Origin: Eucalyptus grandis
Taxonomy: Eukaryota > Streptophyta > Magnoliopsida > Myrtales > Myrtaceae
Direction of reading: 5' to 3'
DNA: 64,000 nucleotides
Assembly (NCBI RefSeq): GCF_016545825.1
Contig: NC_052621.1
Coordinates: 6,534,199 to 6,598,198, forward strand
In this document: positions 27,346-38,900 of the stretch, one piece after another
Layout of the letters: each line of letters starts with the position of its first letter
How positions within the stretch are numbered: the first letter of the stretch is position 1
Position numbers and translations under genes: made by a program
The notes under the pieces: generated by a model
What the model was told of the DNA's origin: nothing
The model's input: only the letters and a program-made list of their open reading frames with translations
Database searches by the model: none

Positions 27346-28532
27346 CTTCTTTCTGGGTTGTCCTCGTTGAGATCCGGACCTTGTACCCAAGTTGTTCATG
27401 TTTCCTTCTTTATCTTCAGCTTAGCTGTTCTTGTGTACAATCATTTCCCGGACTCTGGAACGGAAATGCATAGTTATAAGGTAGGCGACTGCACATTGAA
27501 CAGATAATTGTTGGGACAGATCTCTCTCTCTCTCTCTCTGGTGTTTTGTTTGGGGGGGTTGGTTTGGGACCACGAGTGCCATTGATCATGTAGGGTCATC
27601 TACTCTCTCTATATGAGCCATGCAGTTCTCTATTGTCCTGGCTATGTGAAGCGTTTCAGACACCCGGAACTCGATCAGTCTTACGTTATATGCTTCCTCC
27701 GATAGCACTTTGGGCCACTTTTATACCGTTTCTCTTCTTATTTTTGAGGATATGGTGCTAGTTGAAAGAAAAATATCCATAAACAACCATTTGGGATTCC
27801 CAGTGGAAGGGTAGAGACCAGAATTGGCAGCGGCAGGGTTGCTGAGCAAAGGAGCTCCAAATGACTGTCCAAGCAGCTGCTTTGTACCATATCAATATTG
27901 GTCATCTTTGCATCCCTAAATTGATGTTGGAATTGAATCCGAGAAAGAGATGCGGTGGAATGATTTCATCAAGCCGGCTCTCCAATTCAATACTAATCCA
28001 ACATATGCCAACAACTCGAATTGAAGTGAACGAGATATAGGGAGGTGAGCAAGCATGATGAGATCATTCGAACTTGATCATTCGACCGCGTTGATCAGCA
28101 CGTCATGTTGTGGCTATAACGAGATTTTTAATTCGTTCCTACTATTTAGAACTTTATTGAGACTAAGTTCCGAGGTAGTAAGTTCTTATAAACTCTTCGA
28201 AATGAGGATTTAGGGTCTCAACTTTCATGCGCAAAAACCCTAATAAATCCTAGAGGAACTCAACAGAATTTTGACTTCCAAAGTATGCAACAAATTTTAA
28301 TTAATATCACTCGTATTTTCGACCATAAAAAGAAAAAAAAGAAAAAAGTATGCAACAAATTCCAATTGAGTTTGATTTGGGCCCATGCAATGAAGTTCTT
28401 GATGGGCCGTAGTACAGCTCTTTTGGGCCCAGTAAAATGACCCGCTTGCTTCTCTTTCTTCCTCCGTCCCCACCGCTGTACTCGCGACTTCTCTGAAACA
28501 CTTCACCATCGGAGCTTACGGAGCGCAAGGCC
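27346..28532. other. intergenic region with a (CT)n tract and the methyltransferase promoter
   Basis: A (TC)n run lies at 27521-27539. The first few hundred bases are probably the 3' UTR of the upstream gene. The right part carries promoter motifs: AAACCCTAA (telo-box, 28235-28243) and three GGCCCA/TGGGCC elements. No coding frame seen. Confidence 0.6.
28377..28430 (+). promoter_or_regulatory. site II (GGCCCA/TGGGCC) cluster upstream of the methyltransferase
   Basis: TTGGGCCCA at 28377-28385, TGGGCC at 28403-28408 and TGGGCCC at 28424-28430 lie about 100-155 bp before the start codon. A telo-box (AAACCCTAA) lies about 290 bp before it. In plants this pair of motifs (TCP-bound site II plus telo-box) is typical of housekeeping genes, especially translation and ribosome biogenesis genes. 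The regulatory role here is inferred from the motifs only. Confidence 0.65.
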
Positions 28533-30973
28533 ATGGCCGGAGACCGCGAAGGAGACGAGGAAGACGTAGTCTGCTTGGACGGGTCTTTCTTCACCAACGA
28601 CGAGTACGCTCCTTTCTCTGTATAGATATGCCTTCACCGGTATGCGTGTACGGGTGTGTGTATGCTCTTTTTTCCCTTTGTTTTGCCGACGATGATCGTG
28701 GAATGGTGCTTGCTTGGTGCAGCTACCAGCTGACCAAATTCACATTTGGGTCGCAAGTTCTCGAGCTGTACTGTCTTCAGTCCGCCTCAAGTGAGTTCCT
28801 TGCTGCGACTGCACGAACCGATCTTGGAGCTGGCCAATTTGGTTTTGTTCATCTTGTAGCATCATGTGCTGGCGGAATTCCGATTTTTCTGTTCTTTCGA
28901 TGGCGGAGGTTGACTCGGGAATCTCTGAGGATGGTGGTGGGTCATGCCTTGTTTGTTCATTGAACAAGAGAAGTTCCGTTCAATTCTTTGGCTGTGTAAA
29001 CCTGTAGGAACTACTTAGCTATGATATACTGCCATCTGCAATTATGCAAGAGATAGTAAATGAATATAGAAGAAGAAGTAAGAGGGTAGGATTTAGGGAA
29101 ATGAAATGTGGGTGAAATTTTAATTGGGTAATTCAGCTCAATGCATTGCACACATGAGCACGCAGAATATACCATTTGCATAACATGCTCGAGGTGATTA
29201 GTGCGACTAGAGGGCATTTTAGGGTCGATCCAGTGGATGATATTTCCTTGTCGTGATGTTTAATTTTGTATGCTGACTGCTTATGGGGCAGCTGATTTTG
29301 ATCTGACGGGGCAGCTGGTATGGCCTGGAGCTATGCTCTTGAATGAGTACCTCTCGAAGAACGTTGACTTGCTCCGAGGTTGTTCTGTTATTGAACTAGG
29401 CTCTGGTGTTGGTGAGTGATCTTTGAAATCAGTCTTGTGCTTTTCCATTTATTAGAGGGAAGACGGCCAGTTATGTAAGCTAATTGGTGCCTTATAAAAA
29501 TCAGGTATAACAGGAATCCTTTGCAGTAGATTTTGTCGTGAAGTCGTGTTGACTGACCATAATGATGAAGTTCTCAAGGCAAGGACCTGAGAGTGAATTC
29601 TGATTATAAAGCTTGTGGAGTTCTGTCATTGAGTTCTGATATTGGCCATTTTGCGCATTCCTACATGCTCAGATTTTGCAGAAAAACATAGACCTGCATT
29701 CTTCTTCCGAGAGTTACAGTAATTGCACAGGTGAGAGAAATTAGTGTTAAGAAATTTAGTTGTTTGGAAGGCCAATATGTTCTTTTTCTGATTTCTTGTG
29801 TTCAGGATTAGTGGCTGAGAAGCTAGACTGGGGAAATGCTGATCAGATCAAGCAGATTTTGGGAAGTCACTCAGGAGGATTTGATCTTGTTCTTGGAGCA
29901 GACATATATATCCTATATTCAACAAAATTAAGAAAAATCTGCTTATCTATTCTCTGAGGAATAATCACTTTTAAAGCCCAATGAGTTGAGCATGCCAGGA
30001 TTTTACGTCAATTGGATTTTCACTTTAGACATGTTAAGTAGATGATGGATGCTAAAAAGTATACTTGCATGCTGATGTTTTTGTTGTTGTCATTGTCCTT
30101 TTTGCTATTAGACTTCAGACTTCGCCTAAGGCTTGCATACTCGCTCCATCAGTGATGTCTGTAGTACTCAAAAGCTAGAATTACTTTCTTACAGTAGAAG
30201 GCAGATAATCTTTATATTAGTCTGTTCACTTCTGTTTCATGGCCAATGTTGTAAAACCTACTAGCTAAAGCCTTGACTATGTATACGCTTTCAACAAGGA
30301 AGCGTTCCTTTGCTTTTTGAGACAGTGAGGCTACTATTGCAAATACGGGGAAAAGGACGCTGCAAATTCATACTGGCCTATGTGTCTCGAGCTAAAATGT
30401 AATTTTATTATTTAAGTGTTTGTAGAAGCTCACAAGAACATTCACAAATTGATTTCTTCAAAAAATCATGGAGTAGAATTGGTGTTATTTCATTCTTCAC
30501 GTTTGTTTACTAAAACTGCATGCAAGATGAGCTCACTGTGTCTTCTGTTCAATAAGACAGTTCTGAGATTTGATATGGGTATGCATGCTTCTAAGTTATT
30601 TTTATCTGAGCTTTTGATTTGTTCCTTTCTACATAGAGATATAATTCCATAACTATGAAATCTTGGCCATCATTATATCTTTTTAGATGTTCTTGGAGCT
30701 TGTTCCCAGTTTCCTGAGTCCTTCCTAGTAAAATCCGTTTTCTTTCTAGAATACCTGAATGAAAGTGCTTACCAAATAGGAAATTTTTTTTTCTCAGATC
30801 TCATAACTTACTGGGAGAGTGAATCAAGTACTGATTTTGTGCTCCTTCCTTGCAGGATGGACTCTATGGTTATAAATGAAGCTACACGACATGGAATGAA
30901 GATTGCTGAAGTACCTGGGACTCGGTCTGTTGTGGGGAATCTGGAAGGGACTATTTATGAAGTCATTCTGTGA
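28533..30973 (+). CDS. METTL-type (Methyltransf_16) SAM-dependent methyltransferase, 240 aa
   Basis: Probably transfers a methyl group from S-adenosylmethionine to a protein lysine, as related METTL21-type enzymes do; the substrate is unknown. Eight exons: 28533-28603, 28723-28790, 29292-29411, 29505-29578, 29673-29730, 29806-29907, 30287-30398, 30856-30973 (TGA). They sum to 723 nt in frame. Seen motifs: LTGQLVWPGA (residues 51-60), SAM-binding motif I VIELGSGVGITG (79-90), acidic motif II LTDHND (102-107) and the family signature FDLVLGADICF (156-166). The C-terminus ends GNLEGTIYEVIL. Two introns are non-standard: 29579-29672 is GC-AG, and 29908-30286 is AT-AC of U12 type. The second must be removed to read GADICFQQ; without it the frame stops at 29957. 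No signal peptide, so cytosolic or nuclear. Start chosen as the first ATG of the open exon. Confidence 0.9.
29579..29672 (+). other. GC-AG intron of the methyltransferase gene
   Basis: Exon 4 ends ...GTTCTCAAG and the intron begins GCAAGG, close to the GC-donor consensus AG|GCAAGT. It ends in CTCAG before ATTTTGCAG. No GT donor nearby keeps the frame EVLK-ILQKN. Confidence 0.8.
29908..30286 (+). other. U12-type AT-AC intron of the methyltransferase gene
   Basis: The intron starts ATATCCTAT, nearly the U12 donor ATATCCTTT. It ends in AC after a CCTTGAC branch-site match (30271-30277; consensus TTCCTTRAC) with the branch A ten bases before the 3' end. Splicing joins T (29907) to GC to make Cys165 and reads DICFQQGSVPLLF, as expected in this family. 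No GT occurs between 29900 and the stop codon, so a normal donor is not available there. Confidence 0.87.
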
Positions 30974-32722
30974 CAGATGCACTCAGTGCTTGCAGGATGT
31001 TCAATGTGAAGAAAACTTGCTTAGAGAAGCATTCCCTGATAATTAGATGAAAAATACAAGATATTTTAACAACAGAGACAAGAACCTGGTGAATATTCTG
31101 TGAAGAGACGACAATCCCAGGACAGGCTACTAAAGACCATGATGCAAAAGCTGGCAATGCATATTTCTCACAAAAGCCGTTCAGCCAGATTATAGTGATG
31201 ATTTCCTGGTTTTATGTGAGTTTGGTGTACTTTCCTTTCTACGTCTTCCTGGGAAGGTATATTAGAAATTTTGAAAGGGTTTGTGCTATCTTTTTAAGTG
31301 GATTAGACACGGTTAATTTTTTTCAGATGCAGGGACACTTTTTTTGTATCTCATTGAATTTCGGGTAATCTTAGTGCCGGTGAGATTAATGTTCCAAGAG
31401 ATCAAGAGACTCAGGACAAACCCTTTGGTGGTTGTGATGTGTCTTTAAGCTATTGTATGCACTTATTGAGCAGGAAACGCAGCTTCCTCCCATCCAAGAA
31501 GGTGAGAGTGAGGCCAGAAGTGTAAAACGATACTTATCCATTGATGATGTCACTTTCTCCGCTGGAGGTAATTCCTGATCCTGATGATAATGAGATGGGA
31601 AAATTGGTGCCAGGAAGAAGAGATGCTATTCTACATGTTGATACCGGTCCTTTAATTGCATCAGTTCGTTCCTTTGTACCCAGCTCAAATTAGTTTGATT
31701 GGGCAAAGAATCTGAAGCTGCTCCTGGATGTATTTTATGGACAATGTGGAAGGCAAATTTACTCATAGCAGAAGAAATGTACGGGCTTTTATATAATGCT
31801 GTAATTTCTTTGACTTTTGTTATACAATGAATTCATTTATGTTTTTACGTAAAAATTTCTCAAGCAAGTCGTGGGCATTTGTTGGAGAAAAAGGAGCGGC
31901 AGTCAATTTGGTCATGCCTCACACGGTTAAGTACAGTAAAAGTCTTACAGGCATAGAAAAAGAGAGGGCTCATAAGATATATAACTTGGCAAATCCACAA
32001 AGGCCTGGTATGGTATGTCAACCTAAAGAACGTTAATCCCAGTAATTATAATGTTGATAATTCTGGGGTTAGCAAAATAATTTGATTATGGAAATACGGA
32101 TATGTGCTTTTCAGGCACTTGTGTAAACATGATTTGGCAACGTAAAGATGATTTGTGCATGTTTAATGTTATTCTGATGGGTAAATATCATAGAACTTTA
32201 TTCGATGTCTACGTCGTTGTCTGCTAAACAAGTGCTATTAAGACATGCTAAGTACCCTCGGAATAAGCTGACAACCAACAGATTTGTAACTTTCTAAATT
32301 AAAACAATAAAGGAAGCACATCAGAGGAGTCTTTGTGCTGTCTGGTTCTGTGGACGGTTGACCTGATCATAGTAATAGTCTAGAAAAAGAACATTTCATT
32401 GAGTGGGGAACCATTCTTCTGCTCCTTGGCTGAATACTACAAAGTTGAGCATCAAAGGAGTAGTGTCGCATATACAATAATCAAACTGACCAACCGACAG
32501 AATGAGACAAATATTCAGCCATTGAAGAAAGTGAATAACGATAAATCTTCGGCTTCTGAGTCCTGCAAATTGACCCGAAATTACCAACTTCTTTAGCGGT
32601 CAATTAGGCCTAAGCCTTGACCATTGTATCGTCAGTAAATGCAAGAAATGATCCTTATATGTCCCTGCAACATTTTCTTTACTTTCAGGAGGAAAAGGCA
32701 TTCCTGAGAACTCTCGATATCA
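30974..32722. other. intergenic region, possible gene relic, leader of the DUF1645 gene
   Basis: The first part is probably the methyltransferase 3' UTR. At 31470-31690 the + strand looks weakly protein-like in two frames but is broken by stops. The AG at about 32690 after a T-rich tract could be the acceptor of a 5' UTR intron of the following gene. Nothing else recognised. Confidence 0.5.
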
Positions 32723-34259
32723 ATGGCCTCTTTTTCTTCTTATGGTTCAGATTTTTCCTATGTGAGTGCACCCACTAGTCCTGATGCACTGAGAATGAGC
32801 AATGCCTCGTTATACAGTGCACCGGCTAGTCCCTGCAGAGAGAATGCATATCCTCCATACAATCTTGATGCTGGTAAATTAAACCCGATAGGATCATGTG
32901 AGCAGATGAGCTCTGATTCTGATCTAGACTTCGAGTTCAACACAAGTTGGAGGTATGTTCTCAATGCGGGTGAGTTTATCGAGAGCCTAGAACTCGAGTC
33001 CCCACTCCATAAGAAATCGAGGCCAAGGAGTGACTCACCCCCTTCAATGGCTTTTGCTGATGAGCTCTTCTGTGATGGGAAAGTGATGCCTCTGAAGCCT
33101 CCACCTTGTCCCTGTTATGAGAGCAAGAGTGGAAATCAAAGTCCTATAGGTTCACCTTCACCGAGGTCCCCGAGATCAGGCTTTAAGGTCTCGTTCCAGC
33201 GCAGGGCTCTGTGGAACGATGACTTCGACCCGTTCAAGGTGGCACTGGAGAATGTCAAGGGAGACAGCGGGGCAAGAAGGACGACACAGGCTAATGATCA
33301 CAGGCGGACTCGGTCGCTCTCACCATTCAGGGTTAGTTTGTTTTATTCGGATCTTGAATTACTAAAGTTACCAGTAACTTCAAAGAAACTGGCAAAACAC
33401 TTAGGCGAGCTCCTCATAGGACTTGTCCTTGTTCTAACGCAGCTATGAACGAAATATAGTGAAGTGGCACAATATGCAGGGAGCTGTAACATCAGTAACC
33501 AGCCACTACATCATTCAGTCGACATTCATTCTTCCCCCTGAAAAATTAGAGTTGTGGAGTTGATAGGTTCTTGACATTGTGAGATTTTGAGACATCCGAT
33601 GAAATTACAGTCTTAGGATTCCCTCGATAAGTCTAAATGAATAGAGTTGTAATTGAAGTTTTAGTAGTAATTCGACTCTCATCATAAATTTCCCATACGA
33701 TTTGCAGGGCTTCAAAGCCAAGAGTCCACGGAGGTCCACTGACTCGAGGGGGAGGAACCACCAGGAATACCAGCGAGAAACATCTCGAGCACCTGTAAAA
33801 CCGCCGGTCGAGCCAATGGATGAGGCCAATCCGCCCATTTCCAAGTGGGTGCCTAACCAAAGAAAACAAACGAGTCTTCAACTGCAAGATCAAAATATAT
33901 TACAGAGCCCAAAACAACGAGAACCACATGGCAAAGTTGAGGAGGGCAAGAGGGAAAATGGGGAGTGCATTGTGAGGGAGAGTAAGAGGCAAAGGATCAG
34001 GAAGTTTCTGCTGAGGAGTACATCGTCATCATCCACCGGAAGAAAAGTAGGTGATGAGAAGGTAAGATCTATCTGGAGGCCCAATGTCAATATCCTGAAA
34101 AGATTGAGCTTCAAGTCAACTGGAAATGGTGGAGCAACTACTCAGAAAGATGAGCAGAGAAGAGTGTCAACAGTGGTTAAGATGACACTTGTACAGTACA
34201 GGCCAAGGCTGTTCCTTTGCTTGGGTTATAATATGAAAAGAAGGTCAAGGTATATGTAG
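32723..34259 (+). CDS. DUF1645 family protein (386 aa)
   Basis: Two exons, 32723-33331 and 33708-34259 (TAG), joined in phase at ...SLSPFR-GFKAKSPRR; total 1,161 nt. The protein is rich in Ser, Pro and Arg and has the usual plant DUF1645 layout. There is an N-terminal Ser/Pro part (SAPTSPDALRMSNASLYSAP), an acidic FEFNTSW patch, a FADELFCDGKVMPLKPPP segment, and a basic C-terminal half (KRQRIRKFLLR, RPNVNILKRLSFK) that could carry a nuclear localisation signal. No catalytic motif; biochemical function is unknown. Some family members respond to stress or pathogens (established for single members, not shown here). The start is the ATG that opens the long frame. The intron is 33332-33707, GT-AG. 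Confidence 0.85.
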
Positions 34260-35064
34260 TCGCTTGAGTTGCAGTTGGCGCAAATTGGGAGGAATTCATG
34301 GTAAGATCTTGCAGTTTTTGTACACTTTGGAATTTGGATGATCTTGTCAACTCGCCCACAGTTCTAGACACTAAATATTTATATTGATTTCATTACCGTA
34401 TCCATCTTTCTTGATGTAAAAAAAGTTTGAATGGAAGGATATTTTTTCCAAGTTGTCCAAAGACTCCAAAATTTGCAAATTGATGCGGTATTCAAAACTT
34501 CAAACAAGCTCTTGAATCTTGAGTGGAACTGTTTATTACACTCAAACTCGCATGGCATTCACATTGCAGGGACATGGTATATACATACCAATCACATCGT
34601 ACCCCATACGTAATTACCAATCCACTTCCTTCAATTTTCACAGTATGAGCGCGAATTTATAGTTGTGTGCCACGATGCAACCAGTAGTTTTGCACCATAG
34701 CAACTGATAATGTGCTGCATTGACCAAATATATACAACCAGAGGTACCGATCATCAAACTACAGCAGCTTTCAATTGATCAGCTATGTTGTTTACACTAT
34801 CTTAATTATGGTACATCAAATTTCAATCAATGGGGAGGCAATTCACATGAATTATCATTTGAACCAGACTGATCCTCCCACAAAAAATTAGACCAAAGGA
34901 AGAATATATGAAAGGAATTTCAGAGGCCACCTCGTGTAACACAGTCAAAAGCTTGTCGGAGTCTGCAAGTCACTTCGACCAAGCAGAAAATAATTGTACT
35001 CGTAATTGATGTTCTGACTTTCAAATTGGGGAGTCCTCAGATTCACTAGCTGCACCAGGAGAAC
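34260..35064. other. spacer between two convergent genes
   Basis: 805 bp separate the stop codons of the DUF1645 gene (+) and the F-box gene (-), so both 3' UTRs must lie here. AT-rich, no reading frame of note. Confidence 0.65.
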
Positions 35065-38000
35065 CTACTCCAGTACTTCTGTTGGCCACAGACTCCTCCA
35101 CATTGAAATCTCTCTCTCAGTTTTAAGCTTTCTAATTCCTCCATAAAAACCATCTGCTTCATTTCCCTCCTCCCTATGGTTTCTCCTATTTATGGCTGTA
35201 TGTCTCCACCGTGATCCTGGGGCATACTGTCTGAACTCCAGCATCACCGTGTCTGTCAACAAAAATTTTCATTTCGTTATTGGCCTATTCTGACAAAATA
35301 AGTGAGCATAATCCACCATAACCCATCATGCATGAGGCTTCTACCTTCAGCTAGTACAGGAGGAAAAAAAAAAAAGCAGTAAAACCCATGAACCTAGTCA
35401 GTATCCATGGGCTTTTGACAGATAAAAGTATCTACAACTACATCCCCAGGCTGCAGTCAAACGAAGGCTTGAATGCAAATAAGCAACAGGTTCTATTCAT
35501 GCTTTAGATAGCTACATCCAACCAGAAACAATTTCCATCTAATTGTTGGGACGGTTTAAGAAGTGTTAATCACCAAGCACCTGAAAAAGATAGATCATCT
35601 ATGTTGACAATTAATTCCACTCTGATACTGGGAAAAATTGCATGAAAGTAACTGTTTTCGGAGATTTAATGACAAACCTTCTAAATTCCCCAGAGGCACT
35701 CAAATTTGAGAAAAAAATAAATATTTAGACGCCTTGGCAAGGTGGGATCAATGTATGCAATGGATAAAGGTACAAGAGATTTCTTTTTCACAGCCAAAAG
35801 AAGGTGAATAGGCTATTGGACATGAGACTTGACGGATGCATGCCAATGAAAAAAGAGCACAAATTGAATCAGAATCAGCCATCAAAGCAAAATTGATGTT
35901 CGCAAAATATGGCTTCTTGCATAAACAGTTTGTTTAGAGTGACTTGTACTTTTTAACTTTTTTCCTTTTCCTTGTGGCTCAAATTTGACTTTTATTTAAT
36001 GCAGAATACTTGATAACTTAGAAAACATATACATTCCTGTAGAGCTATATATAATTTTTTTTCTTTTTGTCACTTCATAAGTAAATAATATTTTAAGCTG
36101 TGGTGGGAAAGTCAAAGAAAAACAATTTGCTTTGAAAAATATTCAAAGCGTGGCACCTATGCCATTCGCCAAAGCACTTGAATTTCAATATGACAAATAA
36201 AAAATTACAACGTAAACATTACTGGAAAACTCTCTGTAACTTAAAGCTGTGGACAAAGGCTAAGTTTCTTTTGCTCAATTACGATATAAACTGAAAAAGG
36301 TCCCTCTTCTAGAAGCACATGAGCCACTTAAAGTGCTTCGCTTGTTTCTTGTCCACCATCTATGCATGTCAACTATGGATGTGGCAAAGGACAGAGGGAC
36401 CATTTTGCTTTTCCATTATCATGGGGCACATCTAGGATACAGAATAGGTGAAGCAACACAATGGTGGGTAGCTCAGAAGAGTAGGGAAAAAAACATTTAA
36501 AATGATTCGCTAAGCTTAGAATAGATATTGGAGCCCCACAATGCCATAAGACTCCAAACTTGGCTAGAGAAAGAGCCAAAAGGGAATATTGAGCAACTTC
36601 AATATGGCCGGCCTTAATTATTCCTCCCAGACAAAGCTTATCATGTTGTTGGTGAAAAGCATAGCATCTTGACAATGATTTGTCCTGGGGACCAATGAGA
36701 ATGAAAGAGGTGGTCCCTACGGTGGAAAAATGGTCTTACCAAGGACCAAAGACAAAGCAGACGTCTATTTACTGAAAGGAAAATGGACTTTCTTAACATC
36801 CATGTTTCAAAAGGTGTTAACTTTGTGTTTCAAGAGTGAACACGTCAAATTTGTACATGATGCTAGTTGGCTAATTAGCCGAGAAGTAGGTCCTCTACAT
36901 GCTTCTCCAATGGTTGTGACCGTTCAAAAGAAAAGATGCATCCATCACCAATCAGAATTTGATTCCCCTATTTGGTCATATTTTGCTCACATTTACAGGC
37001 ATCGAACTCCATAATTTGAATAGTTTCATCTGACTGATTTGTAAATGAAATCAATAACTCACCACTATTGTGACATCGGCAGTAGTTCGCGTTGCCGTCG
37101 CATGATTCCAAGTGACCAACAGCACCATACCACCAACCTGAAATAGCCATAATACATCAGAACAAACGGTCATTCTAGATTAGCAAGTTCAAGTAAGTTT
37201 TTTAAATGTAAGTCATGCCAAGCAGCCGCCATTCTAAAAACAATTTCATGCTTATACAGGTGACTAACAAGCCTTTGTCCACCTCTAACAGGCTAACTAT
37301 GTAGTTCAACCAGCCAGCCGTTTAAGTCACAAAATTAGGCGCAGCTCTCTCTGTAAGTCAATGGTCATGAGATACTGAACAGGTCATCCGTTGATGAAAA
37401 TCATATCAGCAGCAACAATAATTCTGGCTTTTATCTCAATAAAATGAAAAAATGACATATCAAAGATAGAAAGGGACATTTTAGAACATTTCTGAGTGTA
37501 CTTAGCGATTGCTTCCATTTACTTGCATTTTGAAATGGAAATTACTTGGATGAGCACGAGCAAGAAATAGAAGAAGAGAATGGATCACAGAAATGAAGTG
37601 AAAACAAGGGAATTATCTAATCAGACATACCATAAGGAAATTCTTCATTTCTCCTCCACTGAATTTCGATGTGGTCACCAGGCTGTAGGTCATTCAGACA
37701 GTCGGAAATATGAAGATCATGTGGAGGAGCATCAACAGGCTGTGCTCTTAGTCTATCCCACGTAACGTTACTTTCTATTGCACCTGCTCTCCTTCCATGA
37801 GGTGGGTACCTGCATAGTCAGACAATTAGACATTAGATGAGAAAAGATCAAGATGCACATGCTGATCCTCCTCAGACAGATTGCTATTTGATTCAGATTA
37901 TAATCAGGAGTATAAGCTAAATACATCTCTTGTTAATACATGAGTTAAATTGATAAGTGTGCTTCAGGGGAGGCAACTTCACTTGCCTGGCTTGGAAGGT

Positions 38001-38900
38001 GTCGGTTTGAGAGTCATAACTAAGCTCAGCATCGTAGCAGGACAACATAAATCCCACATGACCATTCTGCAGAATGCATAAAACATACTTTGTCACAGTA
38101 AAAAAGAACATACAATTAAATCAGAAGCTAAATATCCTTGAAATACAGGAAAAATCCATGAACAAAAAGAAATGAAATGAATTTAAGAGAAACTAATGAA
38201 ATTGTATAGCTGGAAAGTATTTGTTTTTATGTACCTCACGGTTGTAGACCTGAGCAGGGAAACAGAACTTGCCAGTCTCAAGAGCAAGATACCAAGACAT
38301 GATTGAATCGGTTGGAAGGGGAATCCTCTGCTTTTCACTGTTATCGAGTTTTGAGTTAGTCCATGATAAAGGCCATACAGCAATTAGGAGCCTTGCAAGC
38401 CCGCTTTGTTTGCCTTGTTTGAGATTGCCAATGTCCCTCCTAGTAGCAATATACCACTTCCACTGCCGATATGCAGCTGGACCAATGACTCTGCCCCATT
38501 TTTGCCTCATGTGCCTTTCCCAAAGGTGATCACTTACACACCTATTCCTCAAAGAACTACACACACCAGCCATGTTAAAAAGTTCGGCCGGCGGAAGTTT
38601 CTCCAGGATGCATTCTAAGACCAATTCTGGTAAATCCAATACCGACTTCTCTCCAATCTCTACATTATCTACTCTGGAAGAAAGATTAATCTTCTTGATA
38701 GACATCTTAGAGCATGTCCGAGGAATAAAGCTTCTATAAAAGCTATTCATCAAACTAGAAATGCAGAAAGCAGAGAACTCCCGATGGCTCCAGAGTGACA
38801 ACAATGTCATCTCACTTGCCCATAAAGGGAGAGATTTGAGAGGGAGAGACTTCAAAAAGAGGATGAAGGAGAGGCAAGTGAACAAGAAGAAAAGGAGCAT
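35065..38900 (-). CDS. plant F-box protein (At2g26850/At2g32560-like), 395 aa
   Basis: Likely the substrate-recognition subunit of an SCF ubiquitin ligase. Exons on the minus strand, in order: 38235-38900, 37987-38066, 37631-37809, 37063-37137, 35065-35252 (TAG); 1,188 nt in frame. Residues 1-27 are strongly hydrophobic ([20 protein letters not shown]), as in this subfamily, suggesting a membrane anchor. The F-box is at about 87-126 ([20 protein letters not shown], then [20 protein letters not shown]). The C-terminal half is the conserved plant-specific part ([58 protein letters not shown]). The intron 37810-37986 has a GC donor; the last intron is 1.8 kb. The start at 38900 matches the family's MLL start; the frame is open further upstream but has no better ATG context. 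Confidence 0.9.
37810..37986 (-). other. GC-AG intron of the F-box gene
   Basis: On the minus strand the exon ends CAAGCCAG and the intron begins GCAAGT, a perfect GC-donor consensus. It ends ATGCAG before GTACCC. This gives [14 protein letters not shown] donor four bases downstream would shift the frame. Confidence 0.85.

Noticed and set aside
29806..29957. Reading the methyltransferase exon straight through to the stop at 29957 as its natural end
   Set aside because: It would drop the conserved part after GADI, while clear family sequence continues at 30287 and 30856 in the right phase once the AT-AC intron is removed.
31827..32036. 69-codon + frame upstream of the DUF1645 gene
   Set aside because: No recognisable domain, AT-rich context and no evidence of splicing into a larger product.
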